From Chryseosolibacter sp964438975 (GTDB lineage: Bacteria > Bacteroidota > Bacteroidia > Cytophagales > Cyclobacteriaceae), in contig CAYTMU010000008.1 of NCBI GenBank assembly GCA_964438975.1, positions 1 to 64,000 of the forward strand: a stretch of DNA of 64,000 nucleotides. The letters are read 5' to 3'. The notes below the pieces were generated by a model. It saw only the letters and a list, made by a program, of their open reading frames with translations. It was not told the DNA's origin and made no database searches. The translations under genes and the position numbers were made by a program. The stretch's first letter is position 1. The number at the start of each line of letters is the position of its first letter. Positions 16,817 to 25,780 of this stretch are shown here, one piece after another.

Positions 16817-17974
16817 CTACGCATTCCGGTTCTTCCATTCCGTCGGCGAAATGCCCTCCAGAGATGAAAACCAGCGTGAGACATGAGCAACATCATCGAA
16901 GCCCACCTTGTAGGCAACTTCTTTAATGGACTGCTTCTTCTCCTTAAGTAGCCCTTTAAACTTCTGCAACTTACGTTGCTGGATCTCAGCATGTACAGAA
17001 TGTCCGATCGCCATCTCAAACCTACTGTAGAGATTCCTTCTGCTTATTGTCGTTGCCTTCACCACATCGTCCACAGTGATAGGACGGTGTATATTCTCCC
17101 GGATAAAATAAATTGCCCTTACGACTTCCAGGTCATCGCACGCGATCGTGTCTGTTGATTGACGTACCACAATTTCCGTTGGCTCTGTTTCTACGAAATC
17201 CCGCGTTGCTTTCCCTCCTTCTATCATTTCGTCCAACACTTCGCAGATCTGGTAAGACGCCTGTAAAATATTGCGGGATATACTAGACAAGCTGGGAACG
17301 GTCAGGTTACAAAGAAGTTCATCATTATCAACACCAAGCACTGCAACCTGATAGGGAACTTTTACACCAGCAAACGAACAGGCGTTGATCAGCGTTTGAC
17401 CGAAGTCGTCGTTGCACGCCAAAATACCGATCGGTTTCGGCAGGGACTTGATCCATTCTACCGTCTTCCTAAAGCTGTTGGTGTAGGTAAAGTTCCTTTT
17501 GTTTGAGCTCAGGCGATGCACATAGACTGGTATACCGTATGAATCCGCGAGATGCTTGAAACTTTCGTACCGGAACTTCGAGAAGTTTATAAAGTCAACG
17601 CCAAAGAACCCGAGATTCCGGAACCCAAGGTTAATAAAATGTTCAAATGCCATCTTCCCGTCCTGGTCGTAACTCCCTTTGATAGAAGGCACGGAGCGAT
17701 TGCGATTGATTGATGTCGTCTGCACAACAGGAATTCCAAGCTTTACCAGGTCAACTATATTATCCTGGTTCTCAATGATACAACCATCAGGTCTGAGTGC
17801 CTTGATACTACGGATACTGTTCCTGATCTGGCCGGACTGCAAATAATAAGCTGGTTCAAAAATGATCTCCCAGTTGTTATTCTTGTTATTGTACTCATAA
17901 ATACCCTTCAGCAATTCTCGTCCATACCCCCTGCCGGATTCGAGATGAACGAACACCTTCCTCTTTGATTGCAT
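16817..17974 (-). CDS. XylR-type regulator: LacI-like sugar sensor fused to AraC DNA-binding domain
   Basis: A 385-residue regulator. Residues about 1-270 resemble the periplasmic-binding-protein-like sensor of LacI-type proteins (VFVHLESGRGYGRELL, PKPIGILACNDDFGQTLI, VAVLGVDNDELLC). Residues about 285-385 form an AraC double helix-turn-helix ending in EVAYKVGFDDVAHVSRWFSSLEGISPTEW. The same architecture occurs in E. coli XylR, an activator of pentose genes. It is divergent from the SusC gene at 18219 with 244 bases between, so it is the likely sugar- or uronate-responsive activator of the plus-strand locus. Bacteroidota PULs more often use hybrid two-component or SusR regulators, which makes this choice notable. 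Confidence 0.88.
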   Translation of the reverse strand: MQSKRKVFVHLESGRGYGRELLKGIYEYNNKNNNWEIIFEPAYYLQSGQIRNSIRSIKALRPDGCIIENQDNIVDLVKLGIPVVQTTSINRNRSVPSIKGSYDQDGKMAFEHFINLGFRNLGFFGVDFINFSKFRYESFKHLADSYGIPVYVHRLSSNKRNFTYTNSFRKTVEWIKSLPKPIGILACNDDFGQTLINACSFAGVKVPYQVAVLGVDNDELLCNLTVPSLSSISRNILQASYQICEVLDEMIEGGKATRDFVETEPTEIVVRQSTDTIACDDLEVVRAIYFIRENIHRPITVDDVVKATTISRRNLYSRFEMAIGHSVHAEIQQRKLQKFKGLLKEKKQSIKEVAYKVGFDDVAHVSRWFSSLEGISPTEWKNRNA

Positions 17975-18097
17975 AGTGATCTGCCGTTTGAAGTCTGATT
18001 AAAAATACAAAGACGACAACGATTGCACAAATTGGTGATAAAATGACCAGAACTGGTTATTTCCTGGTATGTGAGCTCTTTAACATTGCATAAAGAT

Positions 18098-18153
18098 CCC
18101 TGAGTCAATCGTTACTGTAAAGAACACCCTGAGATAAGGAGTGCGATCAGGGT
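18098..18153. promoter_or_regulatory. Repeated CCCTGAG / TCAGGG sites in the divergent control region
   Basis: In the 244-base gap between the XylR-type regulator and SusC, CCCTGAG occurs at 18098 and again at 18127, 29 bases apart. An inverted copy ACCCTGA/TCAGGGT frames a 14-base spacer (18126-18132 and 18147-18153). These could be binding sites of the adjacent regulator or a leader hairpin. I found no convincing TAnnTTTG element in the gap. Confidence 0.35.
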
Positions 18154-18218
18154 ATGTCTTTTCCGGTAGCCCTACTGTTGGAAACACGGCAACGAAGCTA
18201 ACAACCTAAATAAATCCT

Positions 18219-21200
18219 ATGGTCCAAATTTTACACAACAACCGAAGCAGCCATGACAGGAAGCTGACGTTACTCCTGATCCTTCTGGGACTTCTCACTG
18301 CACACCCGAATGTTGCATTGACCCAGGACCGAACCATTACCGGTATCGTCACAGATGAAAGCGGTAACCGGTTACCCGGCGTGAACATCCTTGTCAAAGG
18401 AACCGTCGCCGGCACCGTAACAAGCGCCAGTGGAACCTATGAGTTAAGCGTTCCCGCCAGCGCCGATGTTCTTGTTTTCAGTTTTGTCGGATACCTCCCC
18501 AAAGAAGTGAGTATAAGTGGTCGAACATCTATTGACATAACGCTCGATCCAGATGTCCAATTGTTGGGAGAGGTCGTTGTAGTGGGATACGGAACCCAGG
18601 CAAAAGCAAATCTCACAGGATCTGTTTCGCAATTTGAAAGCAGTCAGATTGAAAACAAACCTGTTACGAATGTGACACAGCTATTTGCCGGGCAGGTAAC
18701 GGGGATATCCGCTCCACAGATTTCCGGAGAACCAGGCGAGGACCGGGCAGCGATCCTTATCCGTGGACGAGGCACATTTAGCAGCGCGGGCACAGAAGCA
18801 TTTGTTCTCGTCGACGGTCTGCCGTCGACTCTCGACAACATCGACCCGAACAGCATCGCAAGTATTTCGGTACTGAAAGATGCGGCGTCCGCTTCCATTT
18901 ACGGCGCGCGCGCGGCGAACGGAGTCATCCTGGTAACGACCAAGCGAGGGCAAAGCGGGGCACTGAATGTAAGTTATAACGGATACGTTGGCTGGCAAAA
19001 GCCTACTGCCTTTCCGGAGTACGTGGAGTCGTGGGAATACGCTACGCTTTACAACGAAGCGTTGAGAAACATGGGCCAGCAGCCACTCTACACCGACGCC
19101 GATATTCAGAAGTTCAGAGACGGATCCGATCCTTTATATGGTAATTCAAACCATCCCAAAGAGTTGTTCACTTCGGGTACGGGTCTGCAGACCAGCCACA
19201 ACCTGAGCTTCAGCGGAGGAAGTGAAAACACCAAGTACTTCGCTTCACTCGCTTACCTGGACCAGCAAGGATTGGTAAAACGCAACGAGTTTGATCGCTA
19301 TACGGTCACTTTCAACGTCGACCAAAAGGTTAGCAGTCGTCTCAACCTGGGTGTCAATCTGATTGGCATCAAGGGCTTCAGCACCGAACCCGTACCGACC
19401 GCCGGACCATTCGGCGCGACAGCCAATGTAGCAGGTACTGTCCGGATGTTGTACCAGATGGCAAATCTCCTGCCTCCCACTATTCCAGCGCGCTATCCCG
19501 ACGGCTCATACGGTTATGACGGATACAATTCTTCACGCGCGGCACTTGACAGCAAGTCATTTCATTCAGAGAACAAACACGATCTGATCGGTAGTATCAA
19601 CCTGGGCTGGGATATCACACCCGGTCTTAAGGTCAGCGGTAAAGCCGGATACGTCTATAACCAGGGGTATTTCAAAACGTTCAACGCGACTTTCCGGTAC
19701 AACGAGAACCTCACGCAAAAACCTGCATGGCTGAGAGAAGATATCTCCAACTACACCAGTGTTACGCTCCAGTCCCTGGTAGAATACAACAAGAAGTTTG
19801 GCGACCATTCGATCTATCTTCTGGGCGGAGCATCGCAACAAAGCGATCAGTCTATCACACACGCGTTGTCAAGGAATGATTTTCCCAGCAACGAAACAAC
19901 TGTACTGAACGCCGGCTCTGCTGCCAATATGCAAAACAGTGGGAATATCACAGAGTGGGGACTGCGATCATTCTTTGGCCGGGCTCAGTACTCATTCAAA
20001 GATAGATACCTGTTCGAAGCTAACGCGCGGTATGACGGGTCATCACGGTTTCCAAAGACAAAGAAGTACGGCTTCTTCCCTTCCTTTTCAGCAGGCTGGA
20101 GAATATCGGATGAGCGGTTCTTCGACGTCGCGTGGATCGACGATGTAAAACTGAGAGCGTCCTGGGGTGAACTCGGAAACCAGAACATTGGGAACTATCC
20201 TTTCCAGAATATCCTGTCCCTCGGACAAAATTACATCTTCGGGGGTGCCCTGGTACCGGGAGCTGCGTTGACCACATTACCGAATAGCGAGATTTCGTGG
20301 GAGACAACGCGTATCACCGATATCGGGCTTGATATTTCACTCTTTAAGAACAAACTTACCCTGGAAGCGGACTATTTCAGCAAAAAGACGAAAGATATCC
20401 TGTACAGGGTACCGGCTTCTGCAGTACTCGGGTTGTCGACTTCATTGCAGAATGCGGGAGCAGTCCTGAACTCCGGCTGGGAATTCATGCTGACGTATCG
20501 CGACAACATCGGGAAACTGTCGTATAGTTTCTCCCCCAACTTCTCTTCTGTACGCACTGAAGTACTGGACCTTGCGGGTGTCAACAGGATCATCACACTC
20601 GTTGCCAGTGACTACTATACGATTATGACGCCTGGTCAGCCGATGGAAGCTTTCTACGGATACAGGACGGATGGACTGTTCGTTGACCAGAACGATATCG
20701 ATAATTCACCGGCACAACCCGGGGCACCCCAACCTGGCGATATCAAGTTTGTCGACATCAGCGGTCCTAACGGTGTACCGGATGGTCAGGTCGACGCAGA
20801 ATACGATCGTACCGTGTTGGGTTCACATTTTCCTAAGTATACGTTTGGCGGCACACTTAATGTCGACTTCGGCAACTTCGACCTTTCTGTTACACTGCAG
20901 GGCGTCGGAGGTGTTGAAGGCATCCTCAGACGTTGGCGCGCTCAGCCATTCGATGATGGCGGCGTAAACGTTCAGCGTTGGCAATTGGACCGGTGGACGA
21001 CGGAAAATCCGGATCCCAACGCGCGATTACCGCGGTATACGATTGGCTGGCATGGCGGCGTAGCAAATGACTTTTGGATCATCGACGCATCTTATCTCCG
21101 CGTCCGCAACGTACAGTTAGGATATACCCTGCCATCGGCCGTCGTAAACAGGATCGGATTGAACCGGTTGAGGCTATACTTCAGCGGAACAAATATGTTC

Positions 21201-21311
21201 ACGTTCAGCAACTACTATAAAGGATACGATCCTGATCAGCGCTTGAGCCCTGATGCCAGGTTCTATCCTGTAACAGCAGTCTATACGCTCGGCGTCAATC
21301 TTGGGTTCTGA
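18219..21311 (+). CDS. SusC/RagA-family TonB-linked outer-membrane transporter (pectin locus)
   Basis: A 1030-residue TonB-dependent outer-membrane channel. It begins with a signal peptide (hydrophobic LLLILLGLLTA), then a carboxypeptidase-regulatory-like domain (PGVNILVKGTVAGTVTSASG, about residues 45-120). The junction EVVVVGYGTQAKANLTG and the plug with VLKDAASASIYGARAANGVILVTTK precede a barrel ending in GVNLGF. It is the first gene of the plus-strand locus, and its partner SusD starts 47 bases after its stop. By context it imports oligogalacturonides or related pectin fragments produced by the GH28 enzyme encoded two genes downstream. Confidence 0.95.
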   Translation: MVQILHNNRSSHDRKLTLLLILLGLLTAHPNVALTQDRTITGIVTDESGNRLPGVNILVKGTVAGTVTSASGTYELSVPASADVLVFSFVGYLPKEVSISGRTSIDITLDPDVQLLGEVVVVGYGTQAKANLTGSVSQFESSQIENKPVTNVTQLFAGQVTGISAPQISGEPGEDRAAILIRGRGTFSSAGTEAFVLVDGLPSTLDNIDPNSIASISVLKDAASASIYGARAANGVILVTTKRGQSGALNVSYNGYVGWQKPTAFPEYVESWEYATLYNEALRNMGQQPLYTDADIQKFRDGSDPLYGNSNHPKELFTSGTGLQTSHNLSFSGGSENTKYFASLAYLDQQGLVKRNEFDRYTVTFNVDQKVSSRLNLGVNLIGIKGFSTEPVPTAGPFGATANVAGTVRMLYQMANLLPPTIPARYPDGSYGYDGYNSSRAALDSKSFHSENKHDLIGSINLGWDITPGLKVSGKAGYVYNQGYFKTFNATFRYNENLTQKPAWLREDISNYTSVTLQSLVEYNKKFGDHSIYLLGGASQQSDQSITHALSRNDFPSNETTVLNAGSAANMQNSGNITEWGLRSFFGRAQYSFKDRYLFEANARYDGSSRFPKTKKYGFFPSFSAGWRISDERFFDVAWIDDVKLRASWGELGNQNIGNYPFQNILSLGQNYIFGGALVPGAALTTLPNSEISWETTRITDIGLDISLFKNKLTLEADYFSKKTKDILYRVPASAVLGLSTSLQNAGAVLNSGWEFMLTYRDNIGKLSYSFSPNFSSVRTEVLDLAGVNRIITLVASDYYTIMTPGQPMEAFYGYRTDGLFVDQNDIDNSPAQPGAPQPGDIKFVDISGPNGVPDGQVDAEYDRTVLGSHFPKYTFGGTLNVDFGNFDLSVTLQGVGGVEGILRRWRAQPFDDGGVNVQRWQLDRWTTENPDPNARLPRYTIGWHGGVANDFWIIDASYLRVRNVQLGYTLPSAVVNRIGLNRLRLYFSGTNMFTFSNYYKGYDPDQRLSPDARFYPVTAVYTLGVNLGF

Positions 21312-21358
21312 GTTTGCCACTCATTTCCGGAAAAATAAATATCATCGAATCTACTGAT

Positions 21359-23002
21359 ATGAAAACGAGAAACAGAATACTCATATTCGGCCGGGTCATT
21401 CTTCTGGCCATCGCAGTCCTGAGCTGGAACTGCAGTGATGACGTACTGAACAACGATCCCCTGGACAGGATCTCCGAGGGAACGTTTTGGTCAAGCGCGG
21501 AGGAAGCCCAAATGGCGCTCGCCGGCGTTTATTCACACACCTCCACAGGAAACGAAGGTGATTTCCTTTCGTATATCGCTACATTCTTCGAAAAATCCGA
21601 CAACGTATTTACAATTGCCGGGCAGATCAGAGAATCGTTTATCGATGGCAAGAACACCGCGGTCAATAGTATTGTCGAAGAAATGTGGGCCTCTTCATAC
21701 AGGCGCATCGCAAAAGCTAATTATTTCATCGCCAACATCGACAAGGTCCAAATGGATGAGACGGAGAAGAGCGAAATGAAAGCGGAGGCGCGCTTTATCC
21801 GGGCAGTCTACTATTTTTATCTCACCACGCACTGGGGAGACGTGCCCCTGGTGAAGGATGTGCTCACGATCGGCGACGCTAACGCGGTTACCCGGACACC
21901 AAAAGCCGAGGTAATAGATTTCGCCATTGACGAACTGGCAGATGCCGCCATCGATCTGCCGGCAACGCGGCCTGATTCCGAATTCGGACGGGTCGTAAAA
22001 TCAGCAGCCCTGGCGTTTAAAGGCAGGTTTGAAATGACAAAGGAAGACTGGGAAGCTGCGGCTGTAACCTATAAAAGCATTATCGATCTCGGTGTACACG
22101 CAATCGACCCCCGCTACCAGGAGTTGTTCCTCGAAGAAGGAGAACGGAGTTCGGAGATCATATTCAGCATCCAGTATCTCCCGGTGATCGGTGGCAAGTA
22201 TAGCACGCAGGTACCGTATCGCTGGGCTCCATATTCCGCCGGTGGCGTCTCGCAGATCGGATTTCTCAACGACCTGGTTGAAAGCTACGAGTGTATCGAC
22301 GGATTGCCGATTGACAAATCTCCGATGTACGACCCTGCAAACCCCTACGAAGTCGCGGGCGAAAGATACCGCGATCCGAGGTTGTACTATACTGTTCTGC
22401 TTCCTAACCACTCGACTTTCAAAGGCAAGAAGTACGTTTCTCATCCTGATTCCGTGGGAACGCCTGATCGTATGCCTCAATACAGTCTGACCGGCTATGG
22501 CGTGTTGAAATTCGTGGATGAAAATTATGATGGAGACTTTCGCACCTATGGAGGCGACACGCCGATCATCCGGTACGCCGAGGTGCTATTGAGCTACCTT
22601 GAATCGAAACTGGAGGCAGGGCACAGCATATCACAACAGTTGCTGGATGAAACGATCAACCTCGTGAGAGGCAGGGCTGCAGTTAACATGCCTCCGGTCA
22701 CGGAAACTGATCCCGACGCTCTACGGGAGATCCTTCGCAACGAACGGCGTGTGGAGCTTGTATTGGAAGGTGTACGCCTCTGGGATCTCCTCCGGTGGAA
22801 GGTCGCTCACATCAACCTCGACAGGAAGGTATATGGCGCAAAGGTATGTCCTGACCCGTCGGATTGCGGATATCAGGTCGACGATGATGGCTATTTCTTC
22901 CTGTACGAAAGGAATTTCCGGGAGGCAGTGGACTATCGCTGGCCGATTCCACAAAGTGAACGCGACATCAACCCCGCGCTCGGACAAAACCATGGTTATT
23001 GA
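21359..23002 (+). CDS. SusD/RagB-family outer-membrane nutrient-binding lipoprotein (pectin locus)
   Basis: A lipoprotein of about 547 residues. The frame opens at a TTG (21314), but the ATG at 21359 gives a proper lipoprotein leader ending in LSWNCSDDVLNNDPLDR. The DPLDRISEGTFW block, the helical middle and the C-terminal NERRVELVLEGVRLWDLLRWK and WPIPQSERDINPALGQN are standard SusD features. It binds glycan on the cell surface for the SusC channel just upstream. The GH28 gene follows after 56 bases, consistent with one transcript. Confidence 0.94.
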   Translation: MKTRNRILIFGRVILLAIAVLSWNCSDDVLNNDPLDRISEGTFWSSAEEAQMALAGVYSHTSTGNEGDFLSYIATFFEKSDNVFTIAGQIRESFIDGKNTAVNSIVEEMWASSYRRIAKANYFIANIDKVQMDETEKSEMKAEARFIRAVYYFYLTTHWGDVPLVKDVLTIGDANAVTRTPKAEVIDFAIDELADAAIDLPATRPDSEFGRVVKSAALAFKGRFEMTKEDWEAAAVTYKSIIDLGVHAIDPRYQELFLEEGERSSEIIFSIQYLPVIGGKYSTQVPYRWAPYSAGGVSQIGFLNDLVESYECIDGLPIDKSPMYDPANPYEVAGERYRDPRLYYTVLLPNHSTFKGKKYVSHPDSVGTPDRMPQYSLTGYGVLKFVDENYDGDFRTYGGDTPIIRYAEVLLSYLESKLEAGHSISQQLLDETINLVRGRAAVNMPPVTETDPDALREILRNERRVELVLEGVRLWDLLRWKVAHINLDRKVYGAKVCPDPSDCGYQVDDDGYFFLYERNFREAVDYRWPIPQSERDINPALGQNHGY

Positions 23003-23058
23003 CGTACCTATTTCCGGATAACGCTTCCGTAGAAACTGTAGAATTAATCCTAAGCGAA

Positions 23059-24582
23059 ATGCAAAACAGAGAAAGAAGAGCATTCATCAAAAACGGAGTA
23101 AGGGCCACTACCGGGCTATTGCTCGCAACATCGTTTGAAGGCATGGAGACAATAGCACGTGCTGCCGTTCCTGCCGTCGATTTCAATATCACGAAATACG
23201 GGGCGGTAGGAGATGGCAAAACGCTGAACACGTCGGCCATTCAGAAAGCGATCAACGCGTGCTCCTCGAAAGGAGGAGGACGGGTCACGGTCCCGGCTGG
23301 CACGTTCATGTCCGGGGGCTTCGAGTTGAAAAGCAATGTTGACCTTCACCTGGAAAAGGATGCCGTTATCCTGGGAAGTCCCTACATGAAACATTACCCG
23401 GAGAGATCTCTTCGTCGGGCGGCCCGGTACAGCGACTATCTCAGGTACGCCCTCGTCTTTGCACAGGGTCAGAAGAATATTACGGTCTCCGGTAGTGGCA
23501 TTCTTAACGGAAACGGCCAGCTGGGCGGTCAACTAGGTGAGTTCGACGAAAAGAACAGTGCTGCACACAAACGCCCCTGTCTCCTATGGTTCGACGAATG
23601 CGAGAACGTGCTCATCCGCGACATCACTTATAAGAACGCGGCGATGTGGACGGAAACCTATTCGCGATGCAAGAATGTCCATGTGGATCACATTACGGTT
23701 ACGGAGAACTATTTCTTCAATGCAGATGGGTGTAACATGGTCGATTGCGACGGGTTCATAATTGAAAATTGCGATATCGACGCGCAGGACGACGGTATCT
23801 GCCTGAAAGGCTACACTTCTGAAGGAGTACGCAACGGCATCATCCGGAACAACCGGGTCCGGAGCATTTGTAATGGCATCAAGATGGGCACTGACTCCTC
23901 CGGTGGATTCAGAGACATCGTTATCGAAAATAACGAAGTGTGGCAGACCGGTATTTCGGGCCTGGCACTGGAGATGACGGACGGAGGCATCATGGACAAC
24001 ATCGTGGTCCGTAACCTCAAAATGAATGTCGTTGCTACACCGATCTTCATTATGCTCAGCAATCGAAACCGAAAAGTTTCCGATGATCTCACGGTACCCA
24101 TCGGCCAGTTGAAGAACATTTCGATAAGGGATGTGGATGCCGTGGTCGACAAGTATGAGACGTACCACGAACTGGAACGCAAACACTTCGACTTCATCCC
24201 GTACGCATCGTCAATCACCGGGTTCCCCGGCTACTACGTCGAGAATGTTTCGATCGAGAACCTGAAGATCGTGATCCGCGGAGGTTTCCCGGAAGGCAAA
24301 GCGGAGGATGCGTTGCGCGAGATCCCGGAAGCAGGGCGAAAATATCCCGAGAACCGCATGTTCGGAACACTTCCTTCATACGCATTCTATATCCGCCACG
24401 CTCGACAGATCCGTATGAAAAATGTAGAAGTGGTGATGCAGCAAAATGATGGGAGACCTGCGTTTCTCCTGGACGATACACACGAATCGCGCTTTGAGGA
24501 TATCCGGGTAACGAGCCCGGTTCCTTCCGCTGCCTTTGCCGTGAAGCCCAACTGCAGCAGTCTCATGGTCGACGTCGGCTAA
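23059..24582 (+). CDS. GH28-family pectin hydrolase (polygalacturonase-like)
   Basis: About 507 residues with a right-handed parallel beta-helix fold. The ATG at 23059 gives a leader with RRAFIKNG (Tat-type RRxFxK). The opening FNITKYGAVGDGKTLNTSAIQKAI is the classic GH28/pectate-lyase_3 start. The catalytic region shows FFNADGCNM (NxD), DAQDDGICLKG (QDD) and NGIKMGTDSSGG. In the third block the usual GHG histidine is replaced by NG, as in other GH28 members outside the classical endo-polygalacturonases. Expected reaction: inverting hydrolysis of alpha-linked galacturonate-type bonds. It sits between SusD and a uronate catabolic cluster, which supports pectin as substrate. Confidence 0.82.
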   Translation: MQNRERRAFIKNGVRATTGLLLATSFEGMETIARAAVPAVDFNITKYGAVGDGKTLNTSAIQKAINACSSKGGGRVTVPAGTFMSGGFELKSNVDLHLEKDAVILGSPYMKHYPERSLRRAARYSDYLRYALVFAQGQKNITVSGSGILNGNGQLGGQLGEFDEKNSAAHKRPCLLWFDECENVLIRDITYKNAAMWTETYSRCKNVHVDHITVTENYFFNADGCNMVDCDGFIIENCDIDAQDDGICLKGYTSEGVRNGIIRNNRVRSICNGIKMGTDSSGGFRDIVIENNEVWQTGISGLALEMTDGGIMDNIVVRNLKMNVVATPIFIMLSNRNRKVSDDLTVPIGQLKNISIRDVDAVVDKYETYHELERKHFDFIPYASSITGFPGYYVENVSIENLKIVIRGGFPEGKAEDALREIPEAGRKYPENRMFGTLPSYAFYIRHARQIRMKNVEVVMQQNDGRPAFLLDDTHESRFEDIRVTSPVPSAAFAVKPNCSSLMVDVG

Positions 24583-24630
24583 AACACTCCGACCGGATAC
24601 AAAACCACAATACCTGGCAAAAGACATACA

Positions 24631-25749
24631 ATGATCGTTCGAAAATTTGAAACATGGACTCTGGCAAGGGAGAAGAGCTTCTTTGACAACGAACGTCGTG
24701 CAGGTAGTCCGATCCCCTGGGATGTTGTGGTGTTGAAGCTTACGGATGACGATGGCACCGAGGGCATCGCCACCGCGCTAGGGGCGCGTTCAGGCCGCAT
24801 TACTGAGAATTATCTCCAGCAAGTTGTCGCCCCGGTAGTTTTAGGGCGAAACATTTATGACAGGGAGGCGATATGGCACCAACTGTGGACGATCGACAGG
24901 CATCTTACATTCTTTCCCGTGTATTTGCCCGGACCGGTAGACGTAGCATTGTGGGATATGGCAGCGCGCAAAGCCGGACTGCCTTTGTATCGCTACCTCG
25001 GCGCACAACGAAACTGCCTGCCTGTCTACGCGTCCGGTCTTTTTCACCAGGAGGTGGACCAGTACGTTAAGGAAGCGTTGCAATACCAGTCAAAAGGGAT
25101 CCGCGCCTACAAATCACACCCCGGAGGACCATGGAAGAAAGATATTGAGATCAGCCACGCTTTGCGGGAAGCTGTCGGACCGGATCATACGTTGATGTGC
25201 GATCCGGTTGCAGAATACACGCTTGATCAGGCTATAAAAGTCGGCCGCACACTTGAAGATCTGAAATACCATTGGTTTGAAGAGCCTTTCCGCGACTACG
25301 AACTGGAAAAATACGCGCGCCTTTGCGCTGCCCTCGATATACCTGTAGCCAATACCGAGACGACACGCGGCGGGCACTGGGGGGTTGCACAATATATCAC
25401 TCAGCGTGCGACCGACATCGTACGGGCAGACGTTTCGTGGAAGGCGGGGATCACGGGTACGCTCAAGATCGCTCACCTCGCGGAAGCGCACGGGCTCAAT
25501 TGCGAGATCCACACAACTACAATGGCATATATGGATCACGCCAATCTTCACGTCAGTTGCGCAATCAGGAATTGCGAATACTTTGAGCTTTTTGTTCCCG
25601 ACGAAGAATTCGTATTTCCCATGAAAGGCAGGTTGCCCGTCGATACGAACGGACTTATTCACGTGAGTGATGCGCCTGGCATCGGCGCGGAAGTCGACTG
25701 GGATATGGTGGATAGGCATTGTACTGCGTATGTGATAAAGGATCTTTAA
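24631..25749 (+). CDS. Enolase-superfamily (mandelate racemase subgroup) sugar-acid dehydratase
   Basis: 372 residues. The capping domain (about 1-130) is followed by a TIM barrel. The second-strand motif is K161-x-H163 (YKSHPGG) instead of the usual KxK. The metal ligands are D191 (MCDPVAEY), E217 (WFEEPF) and E243 (NTETTRGG). The general base pair is D267 (RADVSW) and H294 (EIHTTTM). The superfamily abstracts a proton next to a carboxylate, so acid-sugar dehydration is likely. No transmembrane or signal sequence is visible, so it is cytoplasmic. It follows GH28 and precedes a lipoprotein and the hexuronate transporter. The exact acid (for example an aldonate or aldarate from pectin side chains) is unknown. 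Confidence 0.78.
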   Translation: MIVRKFETWTLAREKSFFDNERRAGSPIPWDVVVLKLTDDDGTEGIATALGARSGRITENYLQQVVAPVVLGRNIYDREAIWHQLWTIDRHLTFFPVYLPGPVDVALWDMAARKAGLPLYRYLGAQRNCLPVYASGLFHQEVDQYVKEALQYQSKGIRAYKSHPGGPWKKDIEISHALREAVGPDHTLMCDPVAEYTLDQAIKVGRTLEDLKYHWFEEPFRDYELEKYARLCAALDIPVANTETTRGGHWGVAQYITQRATDIVRADVSWKAGITGTLKIAHLAEAHGLNCEIHTTTMAYMDHANLHVSCAIRNCEYFELFVPDEEFVFPMKGRLPVDTNGLIHVSDAPGIGAEVDWDMVDRHCTAYVIKDL

Positions 25750-25780
25750 CTTCCGTTATTGGCGAACAGGGTTGACAACT

